Assembly (NCBI GenBank): GCA_027475525.1
Contig: JAMWFC010000088.1
Coordinates: 899,534-963,533, forward strand
Length of the DNA: 64,000 nt
Reading direction: 5' to 3'
Source: Macrolepiota albuminosa
Lineage: Eukaryota > Basidiomycota > Agaricomycetes > Agaricales > Agaricaceae
The notes beneath the pieces are model-generated. The model had not been told where the DNA came from. It saw only the letters and a list, made by a program, of their open reading frames with translations, and searched no databases. Position numbers and translations under genes: made by a program. Below, piece by piece: positions 1-11,868 of the stretch (within the stretch, counting starts at the first letter, position 1; every line of letters begins with the position of its first letter).

Positions 1-17
1 GATGCGTCGAAGACTGG

Positions 18-94
18 AAGACACCAGTCATCCGGCCAATTGATCCATGCATCAATGAGCCCATCTGGCTCATATGTGATGCGTCGAAGACTGG
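18..94. repeat. 77-bp duplication 1 (second copy; first copy cut by window start)
   Basis: Bases 1-17 are identical to 78-94, an offset of exactly 77. The window therefore starts in the last 17 bases of a first copy. Read with one copy only, the RNase H frame is continuous. Interpreted as an assembly overlap. Confidence 0.75.
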
Positions 95-2002
95 GGTTGG
101 GGCCATGTTTGGCCAAGGTAAAACATGGCAGACTTGCCAACCAGCAGGATTTATGTCCTGTAAATTCACTGCTGCTCAGCAGAATTATGCTGTACACGAG
201 TTAGAAACACTCGCTATCCTGGAAGCCCTCCTAAAATGGGAGGATAAACTGATGGGATATAAGATTCACGTCATTACAGATCACAAAGCACTAGAGTTCT
301 TCAAGACTCAGGTGCACCTATCTCCACAACAACATTGCTGGATTGACTACATGTCGCGGTATCAGTTCGACATTACCTATGTAAAAGGTGAATTGAACAA
401 AGTTGCGGATTGCCTGTCTCGATATTTCGAGAGTGATACTCGAGATGATGTCCATGACACACATAACTATGTCCAGGCGGACAAACGTATTGACCCAGAG
501 GGCAAAGACTTGCCCCTGCATTGATTCCATGAGATCAAGGAACATAAGGTCGAGCTACGCACAATGCGGGCGCAGGAAACACGTCGCAGTAAGCAACTGC
601 ACAAACAGAGAGAAGCTCGTGATATCGAGGCCCAGGTTCTGGTGGAGCATGAGGCCCCTCAGCCAGGTGAAGAGACAAGACAAGGGGTGCCTCTGAGAGG
701 CATTGATATGATGCTCCAGCAGATACTAGAGTCACAGGACCATAATCCTGCACCGGCCGACTTAGGCAACATGCAATTCCACACACGTATCCAGCAGGGA
801 TACAAGGATGATAATCTCTTTTTAGAGATTCTGAACAATATTCACGCGCATTTGCGCTTCAGGGTGGAGCAACAGCTCATCTATCTTACCAGACCCATGG
901 GGTCCAAAGTCATCTGCATTCCCTGGGAGAGGTCGTTAATCACGACTATTCTGGACCAGGCCCATAGAGTAGTGGGCCACTTCGGAACTCAGAAAATGCT
1001 GGACTATGTGCGACGCTGGTACTGGTGGCCGCAAATGGCCAAAGAAGCGAGCCAATTCTGCTCGACATGCGAGCTATGTCAACAGTCAAAAGTATCAACA
1101 TTAAAGCCACCGGAGAAGCTTCATTCGCTTCCTATATCGGTCAAATCCTGGGATTCAATCAGGATGGACTTTATAGGTCCGTTTCCCGAGTCGAAAGGGT
1201 TTAACTACCTCTGAGTAGTGATCTGCAGAATGACCAGTATGGTCCATCTCATACTGGTGAGAACCACCATGACAGCATCAGACTTATTGTAGATCTATCT
1301 CAAGGAGATAGTATGCCTCCATGGATTGCCAAGTTTGATTGTAAGCAATCAAGATGCTAAGTTCACTTCCAAATGGTGGAAGGAGCTGCACAAACTGCTC
1401 AGAGCAAAGTTGCTCATGTCGACGTCGTTTCATCCGCAAACGGATGGTCAAACAGAACACGCAAATAGAAATATTGCACAAATACTGCAAGCGTTCGTAC
1501 GTCCTGATCAGAAGGACTGGGTGGATAGATGTCCACTCGTGGAATTCGCGATAAACGCGAGCATATCAGAAACCACAGGGTATTCACCCTTTGAACTCAA
1601 CAATGGCTACATGCCATCCATGATTCATGAACTTTGTACTGACAAAGCTATTCATATGGGAGTAAAGCAGTTTGCGCACAATGTGCTAGGGAACTTGGTG
1701 GATGCCCATGATGCAATTATAAAATCGCGCATGTGGCAGACCAAGCATGCAAATAATCGCAGACGTGATGAGCTGGACATCGAGAAAGGGAACCTAGTGT
1801 ACCTCTCGACAAAGAACTTGAACCTGCTGAAAGGCAGGGCGAGTAAACTGTGTCCAAAGTGGATTGGACCATATAGGGTCCTTGAGGCCAAGCTGAGCAT
1901 GTCTAATTACATGCTTGAACTACCCCATGCGCTGCAAGCATGCAGGATAGTTCCCAAGTTTCATGTGTCGCTATTGCGACTATATATGGCCAGTAGTGAT
2001 GC
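18..2002 (+). pseudogene. Element B pol fragment: RNase H, integrase, GPY/F region
   Basis: One frame (broken by stops) runs from RNase H through integrase. RNase H shows the Asp near LICDASKTG, the Glu in HELETLAILEA and the Asp in VITDHKALEFF. Integrase shows the H2C2 finger around 960-1085 (CELCQQSK), the first core Asp at MDFIGPFP, and the Glu in QTDGQTEHAN. The second catalytic Asp is Asn here (VSNQDAKF, versus VSDRDSKF in element A). Stops: TGA at 522-524 where A has CGA, TGA near 1212 where A has TGG, TAG at 1290-1292 where A has TGG. The GPY/F motif is WIGPYRV near 1860. The fragment ends where a solo LTR inserted after codon ~SSDA. Confidence 0.9.
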
Positions 2003-2247
2003 TGATAGGACCCCATACAGGATCAGCGCATCAACGGCAGGCTACGGCAACGCGGCATCGGCTTGGGATACCTTAGCACATGCTAATTAACCAATTTTGG
2101 CAATATTTGATGGCCACGCACGGCAAGAAGCAGATCCGATCAATAATAGCGCCGACGGCAGACAGAATGACAACTGACAGATAGCATCAGTCACTAACAA
2201 CAGCGCTTAGGGAGAAGCCCGATGATCTATCAAAACTGATGGACAGC
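2003..2247 (+). mobile_element. Solo LTR (family S), left part, inserted in element B pol
   Basis: Begins TGATAGGACC at 2003 directly after ATGC (1999-2002). Its other half is 14467-15125, ending in ATCA followed by ATGC (15126-15129). The joined LTR is ~904 bp with TGAT...ATCA termini and a 4-bp target duplication. It splits B's pol between the GPY/F region and the chromodomain, where element A has no such sequence. Element A later inserted into it, duplicating ACAGC. No coding sequence. Confidence 0.8.
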
Positions 2248-2483
2248 TGTAGCGTAGTCCGCTATGTGGCGTTGGCCACATAGCTTTACTTACCTTACAG
2301 TAGATACTATTATATTATATTTATTATAATATAATATTAATTTACATTACTATATAAATTAGTTTACCAGCTGCTTACAAAGCAGCTTATTTTTGTGTAT
2401 ACTACATTGCCAATAGACCGGTCTGGTCTGATTCAGTGTCGTGTGTGCACACTAAGCTCTCTAACCCTTGTAACTTCGTTACA
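2248..2483 (+). repeat. Element A 5' LTR
   Basis: 236 bp, TG...CA termini. An AT-rich block (~2308-2360) with TATA-like runs is a plausible core promoter, followed by a short hairpin (CAGCTGCTTACAAAGCAGCT, ~2368-2387) that could mark the R/termination region (inference). Identical to the 3' LTR except at 2469. Confidence 0.97.
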
Positions 2484-2614
2484 TTTTTTTGAATCCGCCA
2501 GCTAGGATCTATTGCCTAGCATCCGACGTCAGTCGTTGAGTTCGTTGACAGAACTCTATCAGCTTCTCGAGCTTCTTGCACAGCCACACTGTGCAAATTT
2601 CAAACAGGGGATCG
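2484..2614 (+). other. Element A leader between 5' LTR and gag; no canonical primer-binding site seen
   Basis: The bases after the LTR are a run of T then GAATCCGCCAGC. A primer-binding site for a tRNA 3' end should start with TGG within a few bases of the LTR, and none is present. I also could not find an LTR segment complementary to this stretch that would suggest Tf1-style self-priming. The priming mechanism is unresolved. Confidence 0.5.
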
Positions 2615-5600
2615 ATGAGTAATCCCATACCTGCAGCGCCCACTGACGGCGGGCGAAATGCCCACGACCTACGGGGAGACCCAGCAGACACCCAGGACGC
2701 GTCAGCGTCCAATGCGGGTCAGGTAAGACCCAAGGCTCGAGACCGAGGTCAGAGTACCGACCTGGCCGGGAATGAGAGCGAGGCCTGGAGAGCTGAAAGC
2801 TCACAGCAGGACGGTCCGCAACGCCTCCAAGACAAGATGCCCGGGGGATTAACGCCCCCAGTTACGCAGCTGCCAGGAGGACCGCGACGGTCTAGCCGAT
2901 TGGCTTCCAAAGAACCCCTGCAGGACGGCTGACAGTCAACCGGCACCTATGGCGCCCCAGGAGACGCTGAGTTGTCAGTACGGACTGGGAGAGCCCTCCC
3001 TGCAAGCCGGAGCAGTGGGACCAGGCAGTCCACAGCGGGTCCAATGCCTTCTAAAGTAGCGGAAGCCCGCTTAGAAGAGGTACCGGAGGAGGCTGCAAGG
3101 CCTGAAGTATACCGCGCGGAAGATCGATTTCTGCGCACACCAGCAGTGGAGGAAGCTCCGGAGGTTGTAGAGCTTCCAGAGGAGGTGATGGAGTCGTCAA
3201 GTGACGACGACGTCGGAGCAGAGGAACAGCGGCTGAAAACCGCGTACACCGTGCGCTTGCGGGTGTTCTGGGACTTGCACCCAGAGGTGATGAAATACAC
3301 CACCCAAGCGCGACTTGAGCGCTACGCGTCAGCCCATATAGTAGCACTTAGGCGACAAGGGCACGAAGTGCCCAATGTATTCAGTACGAAATATACTGAT
3401 TTGATGGTGAGAGTGCTCACTATGGAGCTGCAAATGTATGTGCAGCATAAGGCCACACGGCAATTGGGGGTCTCGACCCCCTGGAGCCACATGTCCAAGG
3501 AATGCTCGGCACGACGCAATCAAGACGTCGGAATCGAGCTAGTGGAGGCACTAGCACGGGCGCAAGAAGTGCCCGAAGTAAGACCGGTGAGTACTTTTTA
3601 TACTCCAGCAGGACAAGGGTGGCGTGAGGAGCCCCCGCACATGCGTAACCATGACCGTAGGACAGATATGTCAGGTCCGGATGGGCACAATAGCACTGTG
3701 CTCAAAGTGGAAAGCGAGGCATCCGTGATGCCACGCGTGCCCATGGCCGAAACGTTGCGTATCAACGTATGCGCAATGGCAACCTCAGGACTAAGGGACA
3801 GTCCCTTATTGACGATCAGGCCCTAGGTCGATTCCTCAAGACGAGGGCAATTATGCCCACAGTCGAGGAGGCTCAGGACGTCCTCCGCAAGGTGGATGGG
3901 GGAAGTCACTTTCCCATGCCGCTGATTTGGCGACTAGATCCCCAGGTCAGCGGGAAGCCATTCGAATGCATTGTGAAGCCATGCACGATCGCCTGCATCG
4001 AGTAGTCGATGATGCCCTGGGCGTAATCTTACGGTTACCAGACGGAGTGAAGCTGCATAAAGCAGACAGTAGGCACATTTGCGCCTATACAGGCGCGTCC
4101 AAGTTCAGCGACCTGGAAGATTGGGCGATGAATGTATGCACCCATCTTGCCATGTGCTTATATGGAGGTGACCGTATGGAACGAGAACGAATCTTTGTTC
4201 TGCCTGAGTTCTTGGCCGGAGAGGCCATGGGTTGGTTTCGACGGGCAGTACTGCACGTCAACCGTGTCCAATATGACTGGACGTTTAAAGGAGTCCTTAC
4301 AGGACTGTACGATCGATTTGTACACCCCTCAACGCTCCAGGATGCAAGGCAGGACTTCCAGTCTGCCAAGTACACCGAGAAGTTGGGAGTACAAGGGTTC
4401 TATGATACCCTTAATGACCATGCCCAGAACATGGCAGTATACCCGGACGGGTATACAATGCTCGAAACGTTCTTGGATGGCATTCCAGCGGATATGCGCC
4501 ACTATTTGATATGTGAGGACGGATTGTCCCCAGAAGTCAACGATGTGGAAGAATTTGTGGCATATGCCATCCGGTATGAGCAGTCTCTGAAGACTGCTAA
4601 CCACTACGAACATCGGAGTGGGCACAAAGGGGGACCCAGGCGACTACCGCCTGGTGGGACACCCTCACGGGGTCAGCATGTGGGGACCTTCCTGGCCAAA
4701 AAGACCGATTTGGACCGTGACTGCAACACGCGGTTTGTTGTACGCAGAACCCCTGCTGCGAACCAAGGGCAGAGCCACCCACGCCCAGAGCGGGCGCCGG
4801 ACGGCGAACATCCTAAACCAAGGCCGGACTTCAAGCCGGCCAACCCACCGGGGCAGTCGGGGACTTGCTTCGCGTGTGGCCAACCAGGCCACTACGCTAC
4901 CAACTGCCCTGCAAAGCCAGGACCCCTGAGGAAGGGGTATACACCTTGCGCCCACCTTCGAGCTGCACATACTGCAGCCGCAAGTGGGAGTGATGGAGAC
5001 GTATCTGCCGATTCTGAGGCAGAGCACCCCACAAACGACCAGGAGCCCCCAGAGGAGGCATCGGGCGCCGAGCCTGAGAGTGTGGTCGTGGAGGGGGAGG
5101 AGTACGTCACAGTCGACGTATATGACGACGTCTACGACAACGAGTACTACAGTCGTGACAGCGACTCCGAGTGCCTAGCGGCGATGACAGATTGGCCGTC
5201 CACAAATGATCCCAAACGGAATAATGTATTTCGGATGAAGAAGGTGACCCTTCGTTGTGCAGAGGGCACTTTGAAGCGCCCTACATTGAAACAAGCAGAC
5301 AAGGAGTGCCTGGTCTCGTATGTGGACGTAGACGGCCACAAGGCATGGACCCTATGGGACTCTGGGAGTACCACATCGGGCATAACGCCCCAGTTTGCCC
5401 ATGTGTACGGAATATCCGTGCAGGAGTTGGATACACCATTGGCATTACAGCTGGGCACCGTAGGGAGCCGAGCCATGGTGCAGTATGGGACAAATGTGAA
5501 TGTCCAAACGCCGGGCTCACGTAGCCGGGAATACATGGATGTAGCGAACTTCGATCGCTACGATATGATACTGGGAACGCCATTCATGCGGCGTAACAAA

Positions 5601-5735
5601 GTCATATTAGACTTTGACCAATGTCAGGTACTAGTGAATGGGAAAGTGATCCCAGCCGAACAAGCTACAGCAGACGACACTGATAATCGTCTGCGACATC
5701 ATCGCACTACGGAGAAACGCAAGGACTCTCCATGA
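2615..5735 (+). pseudogene. Element A gag-protease region (broken)
   Basis: ATG at 2615 (MSNPIPAAP). The N-terminal part is low-complexity. TGA at 2930-2932 interrupts the frame, which then continues to 3826. Two frame changes (around 3770-3830 and 3930-4000) lead into the main gag frame (3927-5735). That frame has a capsid-like region (VLPEFLAGEAMGWFRRAV and following), a CX2CX4HX4C zinc knuckle (CFACGQPGHYATNC, ~4866-4907), an acidic linker, and an aspartic protease with active-site DSG (5358-5366) and the flap-end motif ILGTPF. TGA at 5733-5735 separates it from RT in the same frame. Gag would package RNA; the protease would mature the polyprotein. Not functional as it stands. Confidence 0.9.
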
Positions 5736-8700
5736 CTTGGCCGGCGCAGAGTGCTGGCCGTGGAGGATGTGGAGGAGGAAGTGCAGGCTATGCCTGGACT
5801 GAGTGCAGACCACAACGTGGTAATGATGAGCGAGGAGGAGTATCAAGCCTCCAAGAGGAGCAACGAGCGAATAATCGCTCCTGAGATTCGAGGTGCAAGG
5901 CCTCCAGACAAACGCCATCGAAAGGTGAGACGACGGGAGGACTCAGTGGATGTATGCCCACCTACGTCCTCACAATTCAAGTTGGAAGACTTGGAAGACA
6001 GTATCCGAGAGGCGGAAGCCTCAGAAGAGGGGGACACTCGGTCCCTATGGGAGCGACCAGCCCCCCTACCGGAGTACGACTGGGCATACGACCCCCGAAT
6101 GCCGCAAGAGTGGAACGAGCTGGTGGCAGCCACGTGTGCGCGAAATGCGCACCAGAGACAGATGACCGTCAAACCAGCGTATTGCCAGCCAGCCCCGGAC
6201 GAGGTATCCGTAGCGTACTCGCTTGTACGTGAAGGAAGAAGCCTCGTGGCTTATAAGGCAGCAGCAGCGGGTGCCCCGCTGAGACTACATATACCTGATG
6301 ACAGTGTCAATCGGGTGCTCGCAATGCGCGAGCAGTATGCACCGCCGCCTTGGCCACCCTCAGAGACGGTGGAAGTACTTCCCCCGGTACGCATGAAGGG
6401 GAAACAGAAGGCGACAAGCCTTCGTGAGGAAGATATTCCTCGGTTGCGTCAGCAATGGCAAGAAGAATTTGCCAACATGGTCAATGGGACCAAGGAGGAG
6501 CTCCCGCCATGGCGGGAGGTGAACCATGAGATTAATCTCATAGACGAGAACAAGCAGTATAAGTACCACTTGCCGTGCTGTCCGCACGCCCTCCAGGAGC
6601 AACTACGTGATAAGACTAATTGCTATTTGAATGCTCAATGGTGGTCCCCATGCACCACCGCTCAAGCTGCACCGTTATTGTGCATCCCGAAGAAGGATGG
6701 AACCCTTCGAACAGCTCTTGATGCGCGTCAGCGCAATGACAATACCATAAAGGATGTAACTCCTTTACCAGATCAAGAGGTGATCCAGGAAGACGTGGCT
6801 CAGGCAAAGTATCGCTCGAAGATTGACCTTACTGATGCTTACGAGCAGGTGCGCATTTGCACCAAGGACGTACCCAAGACTGTATTTGCGTCGATCATGG
6901 GTACATTCACGAGCAATATAATGCAGATTGGAGACTGCAATGCTCCAGCAACTTTCCAGAGGCTAATGACCTCTATCTTCCGAGACGTAATAGGATGTTT
7001 CATGCACGTCTACTTAGATGACATATTCATCTACTCAGATACCATGGAGGAGCATGAGCAGCACCTCAGAGTCGTATTCGAACGACTGCGCAAGTACAAG
7101 TTGTACTTGAAGTGGAAAAAATGTGAGCTCTACGCTCAGAGTATAGACTGCCTAGGGCATGTCATAGATGAGCGGGGTATCCACCCTGATCAGGACAAGC
7201 TCAATCGTATTCTCAGAGTATAGACTGCCTAGGGCATGTCATAGATGAGCGGGGTATCCACCCTGATCAGGACAAGCTCAATCGTATTCGGGAGTGGCAC
7301 ACGCCCCGAAACTACAATGACATCCAACGATTCGTTGGCCTTGTCAACTACATATCGAGCTTCTTGCCCGATGTCACAGCCTATACTGGGCCACTTATGG
7401 CCATGACACAGAACGGATCACCGTTCAATTGGAGGCCGTTGCACCAGTGGTGCTTCGAGATGGTCAAACAGATCTGTACGAAGACTCCGGTGATTTGACC
7501 AATCAACCCTAGACGGGACGAGCCGATATGGCTCATTTGCGACGCGTCCAAGACAGGCGTCGGAGCCATGTACGGCCAGGGAAGTAGCTGGCAGACGTGC
7601 CGCCCAGCAGGGTTCATGTCAAAGAAGTTCACGACGGCCCAGCAAAACTATGTGGTGCATGAGCTGGAGACTCTTGCCATACTCGAGGCCCTCCTCAAGT
7701 GGGAGGATAAGCTGATGGGATACCCCATCCACATCATAACGGACCACAAAGCCCTTGAGTTCTTTAAAACTCAGGTAAACTTGTCGCCGCGTCAGCAACG
7801 GTGGATAGACTACATGTCGAGATACCAGTTCGACATCACCTATGTTAAAGGTGAACTCAACAAAGTGGCAGACTGCTTGTCACGCTACTTTGAGAGTGAT
7901 GTAGTTGGGGAGGCTCACAAGCCTCATGAGTATGTGCAGGCAGACTGCTGCATAGACCCTGATGGAGAGGATTTACCTCTCCACCGATACCAGGAGCTCA
8001 GGGAGCATGTCCTGGAAGTACGCGCTATGCGTGATGATGAACGGAGGCGAAGCACTCGCCTCAGAGAGCAGCGTGAAGAACGGGACGTAGCCGCCCAGTT
8101 GCTCAAGGAGCATGAAGCCGTGGACCCAGCGTCCACTAGGGAGCACGAGCGCCACGATGTACCCGTTACGCTTGCGGAGATGCTCGAAGGCGAATTGCCT
8201 TCATCCCAGCCTCCTAGCCTGGGCAATGACGACTTCTGGCAGGAGGTGGTGCAGGATTATGGCGATGATTCTCTCTTCGCCGAGATAATCGCCAATTCTG
8301 ACGACCATCCTCGGTTCAGGCATGAGCCTGGTGGACTCATCACGACGGAGAACCGTCAAGGGGTGGCAGTGGTATGCCTCCCCCGTACGCGTACCATTGT
8401 TACGCAGGTCTTGGACCAGGCCCATGCCCTGGTGGGGCACTTTGGTGCTGCCCGGACGTTGGGCTACATCCAGAGATGGTACTGGTGGCCACGTATGGCC
8501 CAAGAAGTGACTAAGTTCTGCGCGTCATGCGCAGCGTGTCAGAGGGCAAAGTTGCCCCCTGGATCCCCTCCTGGGAAGCTACACCAGCTACCCGTGCCAG
8601 TGAAACCCTGGGACTCAATCGGAATGGACTTTGTAGGTCCCTTTCCCGAGTCCAGAGGGTTCGATTACCTCTGGGTAGTCATATGCCGCATGACGAGCAT

Positions 8701-9715
8701 GGTGCACCTCATACCGGTGCGAACTACGCTGACGGCTAAGGAGCTGTCGTGGATCTACCTGAGGGAGATCGTTAGGCTGCATGGGCTGCCTAGCACCATT
8801 GTGAGCGATCGTGACTCAAAGTTCACGTCTCAATGGTGGAGAGAACTCCACAAACTGCTAGGAGCGCGACTCCTCATGTCGACGTCCTTCCATCCTCAGA
8901 CGGATGGGCAGACAGAGCGGGCTAACCGCAGTATAGGTCAGATTTTGAGGGCAGTTGTTCGCCCGAACCAATGGGACTGGGTGGACTGGTGTCCACTCAC
9001 TGAGTTCATGATTAACGCGAGTATCTCGGATACCACAGGGTATGCGCCCTTTGAACTCAATGGAGGGTACTTGCCCTCCATGCTGCACGAAGTTCGTGCT
9101 GACACAGTGGCTCACCGCGGAGTTGTCGAGTTTGCCAGGCAGGCCCTGGAGAACATTGCGGCAGCGCATGACGCCATCATAGAGGCGCGAGTCTTCCAGG
9201 CGAAAAACGCCAATCACCGTAGGCGAGCAGACCCGCTAATAGCTGTAGGAGCATTGGTATACCTATCAACGTGTAATCTGAGGCTCCCAAAGGGACGGGC
9301 GAGTAAACTCTGCCCGAAATGGGTAGGCCCATACCGCGTCCTAGACGCAGAGCCAAGTACCTCCAACTATGTGCTGGAGTTGCCTTTGGCATTACAGGAA
9401 CGACGCATCGTTCCTAAGTTTCATGTGTCGCTGTTGCGACCATACAGCGCGTCTGACGATGCGCTGTTCCCTAACAGGGCAACCCTGGGCCCCTATGATT
9501 TTGGGGCTCGAGACAATGACGAATGATTTGTCAAGTGCATAATTGGGCACCGGTGGACTGAGCGTAACACGCTTGAGTTTGAAGTACGATGGTCCCTGGG
9601 GGACACAACATGGGAGCCACACTCCCATTGCTCCAAGTTAGCGGCACTTGACCGTTATTTGGAGTTGAAGGGCGTTAAGCGCCCACATCAATTAAGTAAG
9701 TGTGCCGGCGCTTAA
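5736..9715 (+). pseudogene. Element A pol: reverse transcriptase, RNase H, integrase, chromodomain (broken)
   Basis: RT: DARQRNDNTI, KIDLTDAYEQV, NAPATFQRL and catalytic YLDD (7011-7022). A frame break at 7212 is caused by a 77-bp duplication; with one copy the frame runs into RNase H. TGA at 7496-7498 stands where element B has an Arg codon. RNase H Asp/Glu/Asp motifs are intact (DASKTGVGAM, HELETLAILEA, ITDHKALEFF). Integrase has an H2C2 finger (CASCAACQ), MDFVGPFP, VSDRDSKFTS and QTDGQTERAN, giving a complete D,D,E triad, and GPY/F motif WVGPYRV. TGA at 9524-9526 (Trp in B) cuts off a chromodomain-like tail (GHRWTE, EVRWSLGDTTWEP) that ends at TAA 9713-9715. Chromodomains steer insertion to marked chromatin in this clade. 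Confidence 0.93.
7135..7288. repeat. 77-bp exact tandem duplication 2, inside element A RT
   Basis: Copies 7135-7211 and 7212-7288 are identical. The extra 77 bp shift the RT frame and create the apparent stop at 7221-7223. Without it, RT and RNase H are in one frame, which argues that the duplication is an assembly artefact. Confidence 0.9.
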
Positions 9716-9817
9716 TTGATCGGCAGTGCCGATCGCGGCTTGGCTGAGTTGGTCAGCAGCTGTGGCTGAAACACATCTTAAAAGGCAAAATTTCTTTTTC
9801 GCTTTTTTCCCCCAACC

Positions 9818-10821
9818 ATGGACAGCATGCCCGTGGACTTGAGTGACCAGCAGCAGCAGCAGCTACAGCAGCAGCAGTTTGAGAGTACGCCGTCGGTCTT
9901 ACCGTTGGCTGAAGGGGGGGGGCAGATGGCTCCCCCGCTGACCCAAAATGTGCCCCAGTAGGGACAATCGCAACCAGCTGTGGGCTTCCCACAGCAGCAG
10001 CAACTACCAGCGGCGGGCTACCTGCCGCAGCAGCCGGTAATCAGTGGCTATCTGCCACTTCAAACCATGCAGGGCAACTTCATGCCCCAGAACGCACCTG
10101 TGGGCGGCTATCAGCCCCAACAACCAGCACCGGGCGCTTATGCGCCACATCACACCGAGGGCCAATTCCAGCAACAGGCCTACGGGGGGCTAGTCAGCCC
10201 CCAAGCAGCGTTGGCATGGAGGCAGCTTGCCCCCGTACCGGCAACAGTGCAACTGGGGACACATCTTTTTCCCCAGTTTACCGCCCCGGCGCACTACCCT
10301 GGGATGGGTGGTGTGCCCGTAATGATGCCGTACCCCCCGGCTTGGATGGGGGCTTGGGGCGCAATGCCCCAGTACAGCGACTCGCATGAGTTGCAAGCCA
10401 AGGGAGGCCGGTCGATTTCCCTGTCGACCACAGCACCAATTGACAATCTAGAGGGACGCAAAGCATCCCTCATGCAGGCCACCGCGGCCAGTGAGAGTAC
10501 AGAAACTCTCAATACAGAACGGAGCATCAGTTCATCGGCTGATGCGCCGACAGAGAGCTTGGCCAAGCTCTCCTTGCTACAGCGGCTGGAAATGCCGCAC
10601 CAATCTGAGCCCAGCTCGGAAGAAGAGTCGCGTCCTCGACGCGACAAAGGAAAAGCACGGGCTGTCGAGCCCACTCACAGCCAGGACTTAGTCCTGGCTA
10701 CCCTTCTCCAACGTCTGGGAGATAACGGGTACGATGTACCCGCAGAGTCATCATTCCTCCGCGATGCGGAGGCAGTCGTCCTCATCTGCCGGATGATGGA
10801 TGACATGGATCATATGCGCGC
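9818..10821 (+). pseudogene. Element A third ORF, N-terminal part
   Basis: ATG at 9818, 100 bp after the chromodomain stop. The protein starts MDSMPVDLSD followed by a Gln-rich tract, then Gln/Pro/Gly-rich repeats (residues ~40-150) of low complexity. TAG at 9959-9961 (probably from CAG) interrupts it. A more ordered segment follows: LAKLSLLQRLEMP near 10.57 kb aligns with element B's LAGLSLGQ region, and a second matching block (VPAESSFLRDAEAV versus VPATASFLQDSLAV in B) lies just before the break. The frame is cut at 10818-10821 by a solo LTR. No known enzymatic motif recognised. It is not gag, pol or an envelope by anything I can see: no signal peptide or membrane segment. Confidence 0.75.
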
Positions 10822-11864
10822 TGATGATGCCAACTGTGGTTGGGTGCGCTGGACGTATACGCAGTACAACACCGTCTCCAGCGCCTGGCGTATGAGTTTG
10901 TGAGGAGTCCCGGCAGGGTCCCGGTGTGCTCGAGCAGAGGTGGTAGGGCGATGCGCTAGACGGTAGCGCCTCGGATGCTACCTAGCAAGTAGTAAGCGTC
11001 GTAGTTTAGGAGAAGTTATAGAGAAATGAACGAATAGCGCAGCGTAGCGTGCCCGTAGGTGGCACCATAAACGACGAAGACGAGATAGACAAAGCTAGCG
11101 CCGAACTTGGTGGCAAAGTCAGGCAACGCTAGCGCGATTTGAACGCTAAGTGTAACTGGGTGCTCAAGGGGTTACGATTCGTTGTTATATACATGGCAAG
11201 TAGCTAGTTTTTATACTATGCGCTACATTATTTCCAAAATAAGTCCATTGATGGCGCTACCAATTAGCGCCTCTCTTTGTGACTGTAGCTAACGGCCACC
11301 TGTCAACGGCAACCTGCAGCACATGGGTGACGGCGACCAACGGCGACTCTAAAACTACTTAGAAGTGGTACGAGTTTGCTCACTTTTTGATGTAATTTAA
11401 TTGGCCATGCCATCCCGGGGTATGGTCAGGGAATCCTCGACAGACGCCGTGAGCGCTAATTCTGGCGCTAAACATTGTACCATCTTTTGATAGATTTAAA
11501 TGTCGGGTCTGCGTGTATCCTGTCTTGTCGTCATTGATTCTTTTAGACTTCTGATTGAGGTGCCTCGGTGATTGACAGTGCCAATTGCTAACTCCTTCCA
11601 GTACTGATCGGGGTTTGGTCAGAGTTACCTCCCGCCGTTATGCTAGCGCTATGAGTCCTGAGTCTTCTTGGTCTTCAAAGTAACTGAGTGGAGTGCGCTG
11701 AGGGGCTGATACTGGTGATTGAGATGAATGGATAAGTCTTGCCATAGAGCGCCCGCGCTAGGGCTGCTCTGTACCCAAGGCTGGTCGCTAGAGCCTTTAG
11801 TGTGTCAAGTGTTGGTCGGCCTATAATGTCCCTTGATGCGCTCAGTCCGAGTAGAAGCCTATCA
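10822..11864 (-). mobile_element. Solo LTR (family S, minus orientation) inside element A third ORF
   Basis: 1043 bp starting TGATGATG and ending CCTATCA, flanked by GCGC at 10818-10821 and 11865-11868 (4-bp target duplication). Read on the minus strand it starts TGATAGG like the solo LTR at 2003 and shares internal blocks with it (for example GTGAGGAGTCCC near 10.9 kb and TTGATGCGCT near its far end). It therefore belongs to the same family but is diverged from that copy. LTR plus duplication is 1047 bp, a multiple of three. No coding sequence in this ~1 kb. Confidence 0.85.
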
Positions 11865-11868
11865 GCGC

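Noticed and set aside
3770..4005. Programmed ribosomal frameshifts inside gag
   Set aside because: Two consecutive frame changes within one domain, in an element already full of stops, fit indel damage better; no slippery heptamer with a downstream pseudoknot was evident.
7200..7223. Apparent natural stop after the RT domain, suggesting a split pol
   Set aside because: Produced by the 77-bp duplication; the second copy continues in frame into RNase H.
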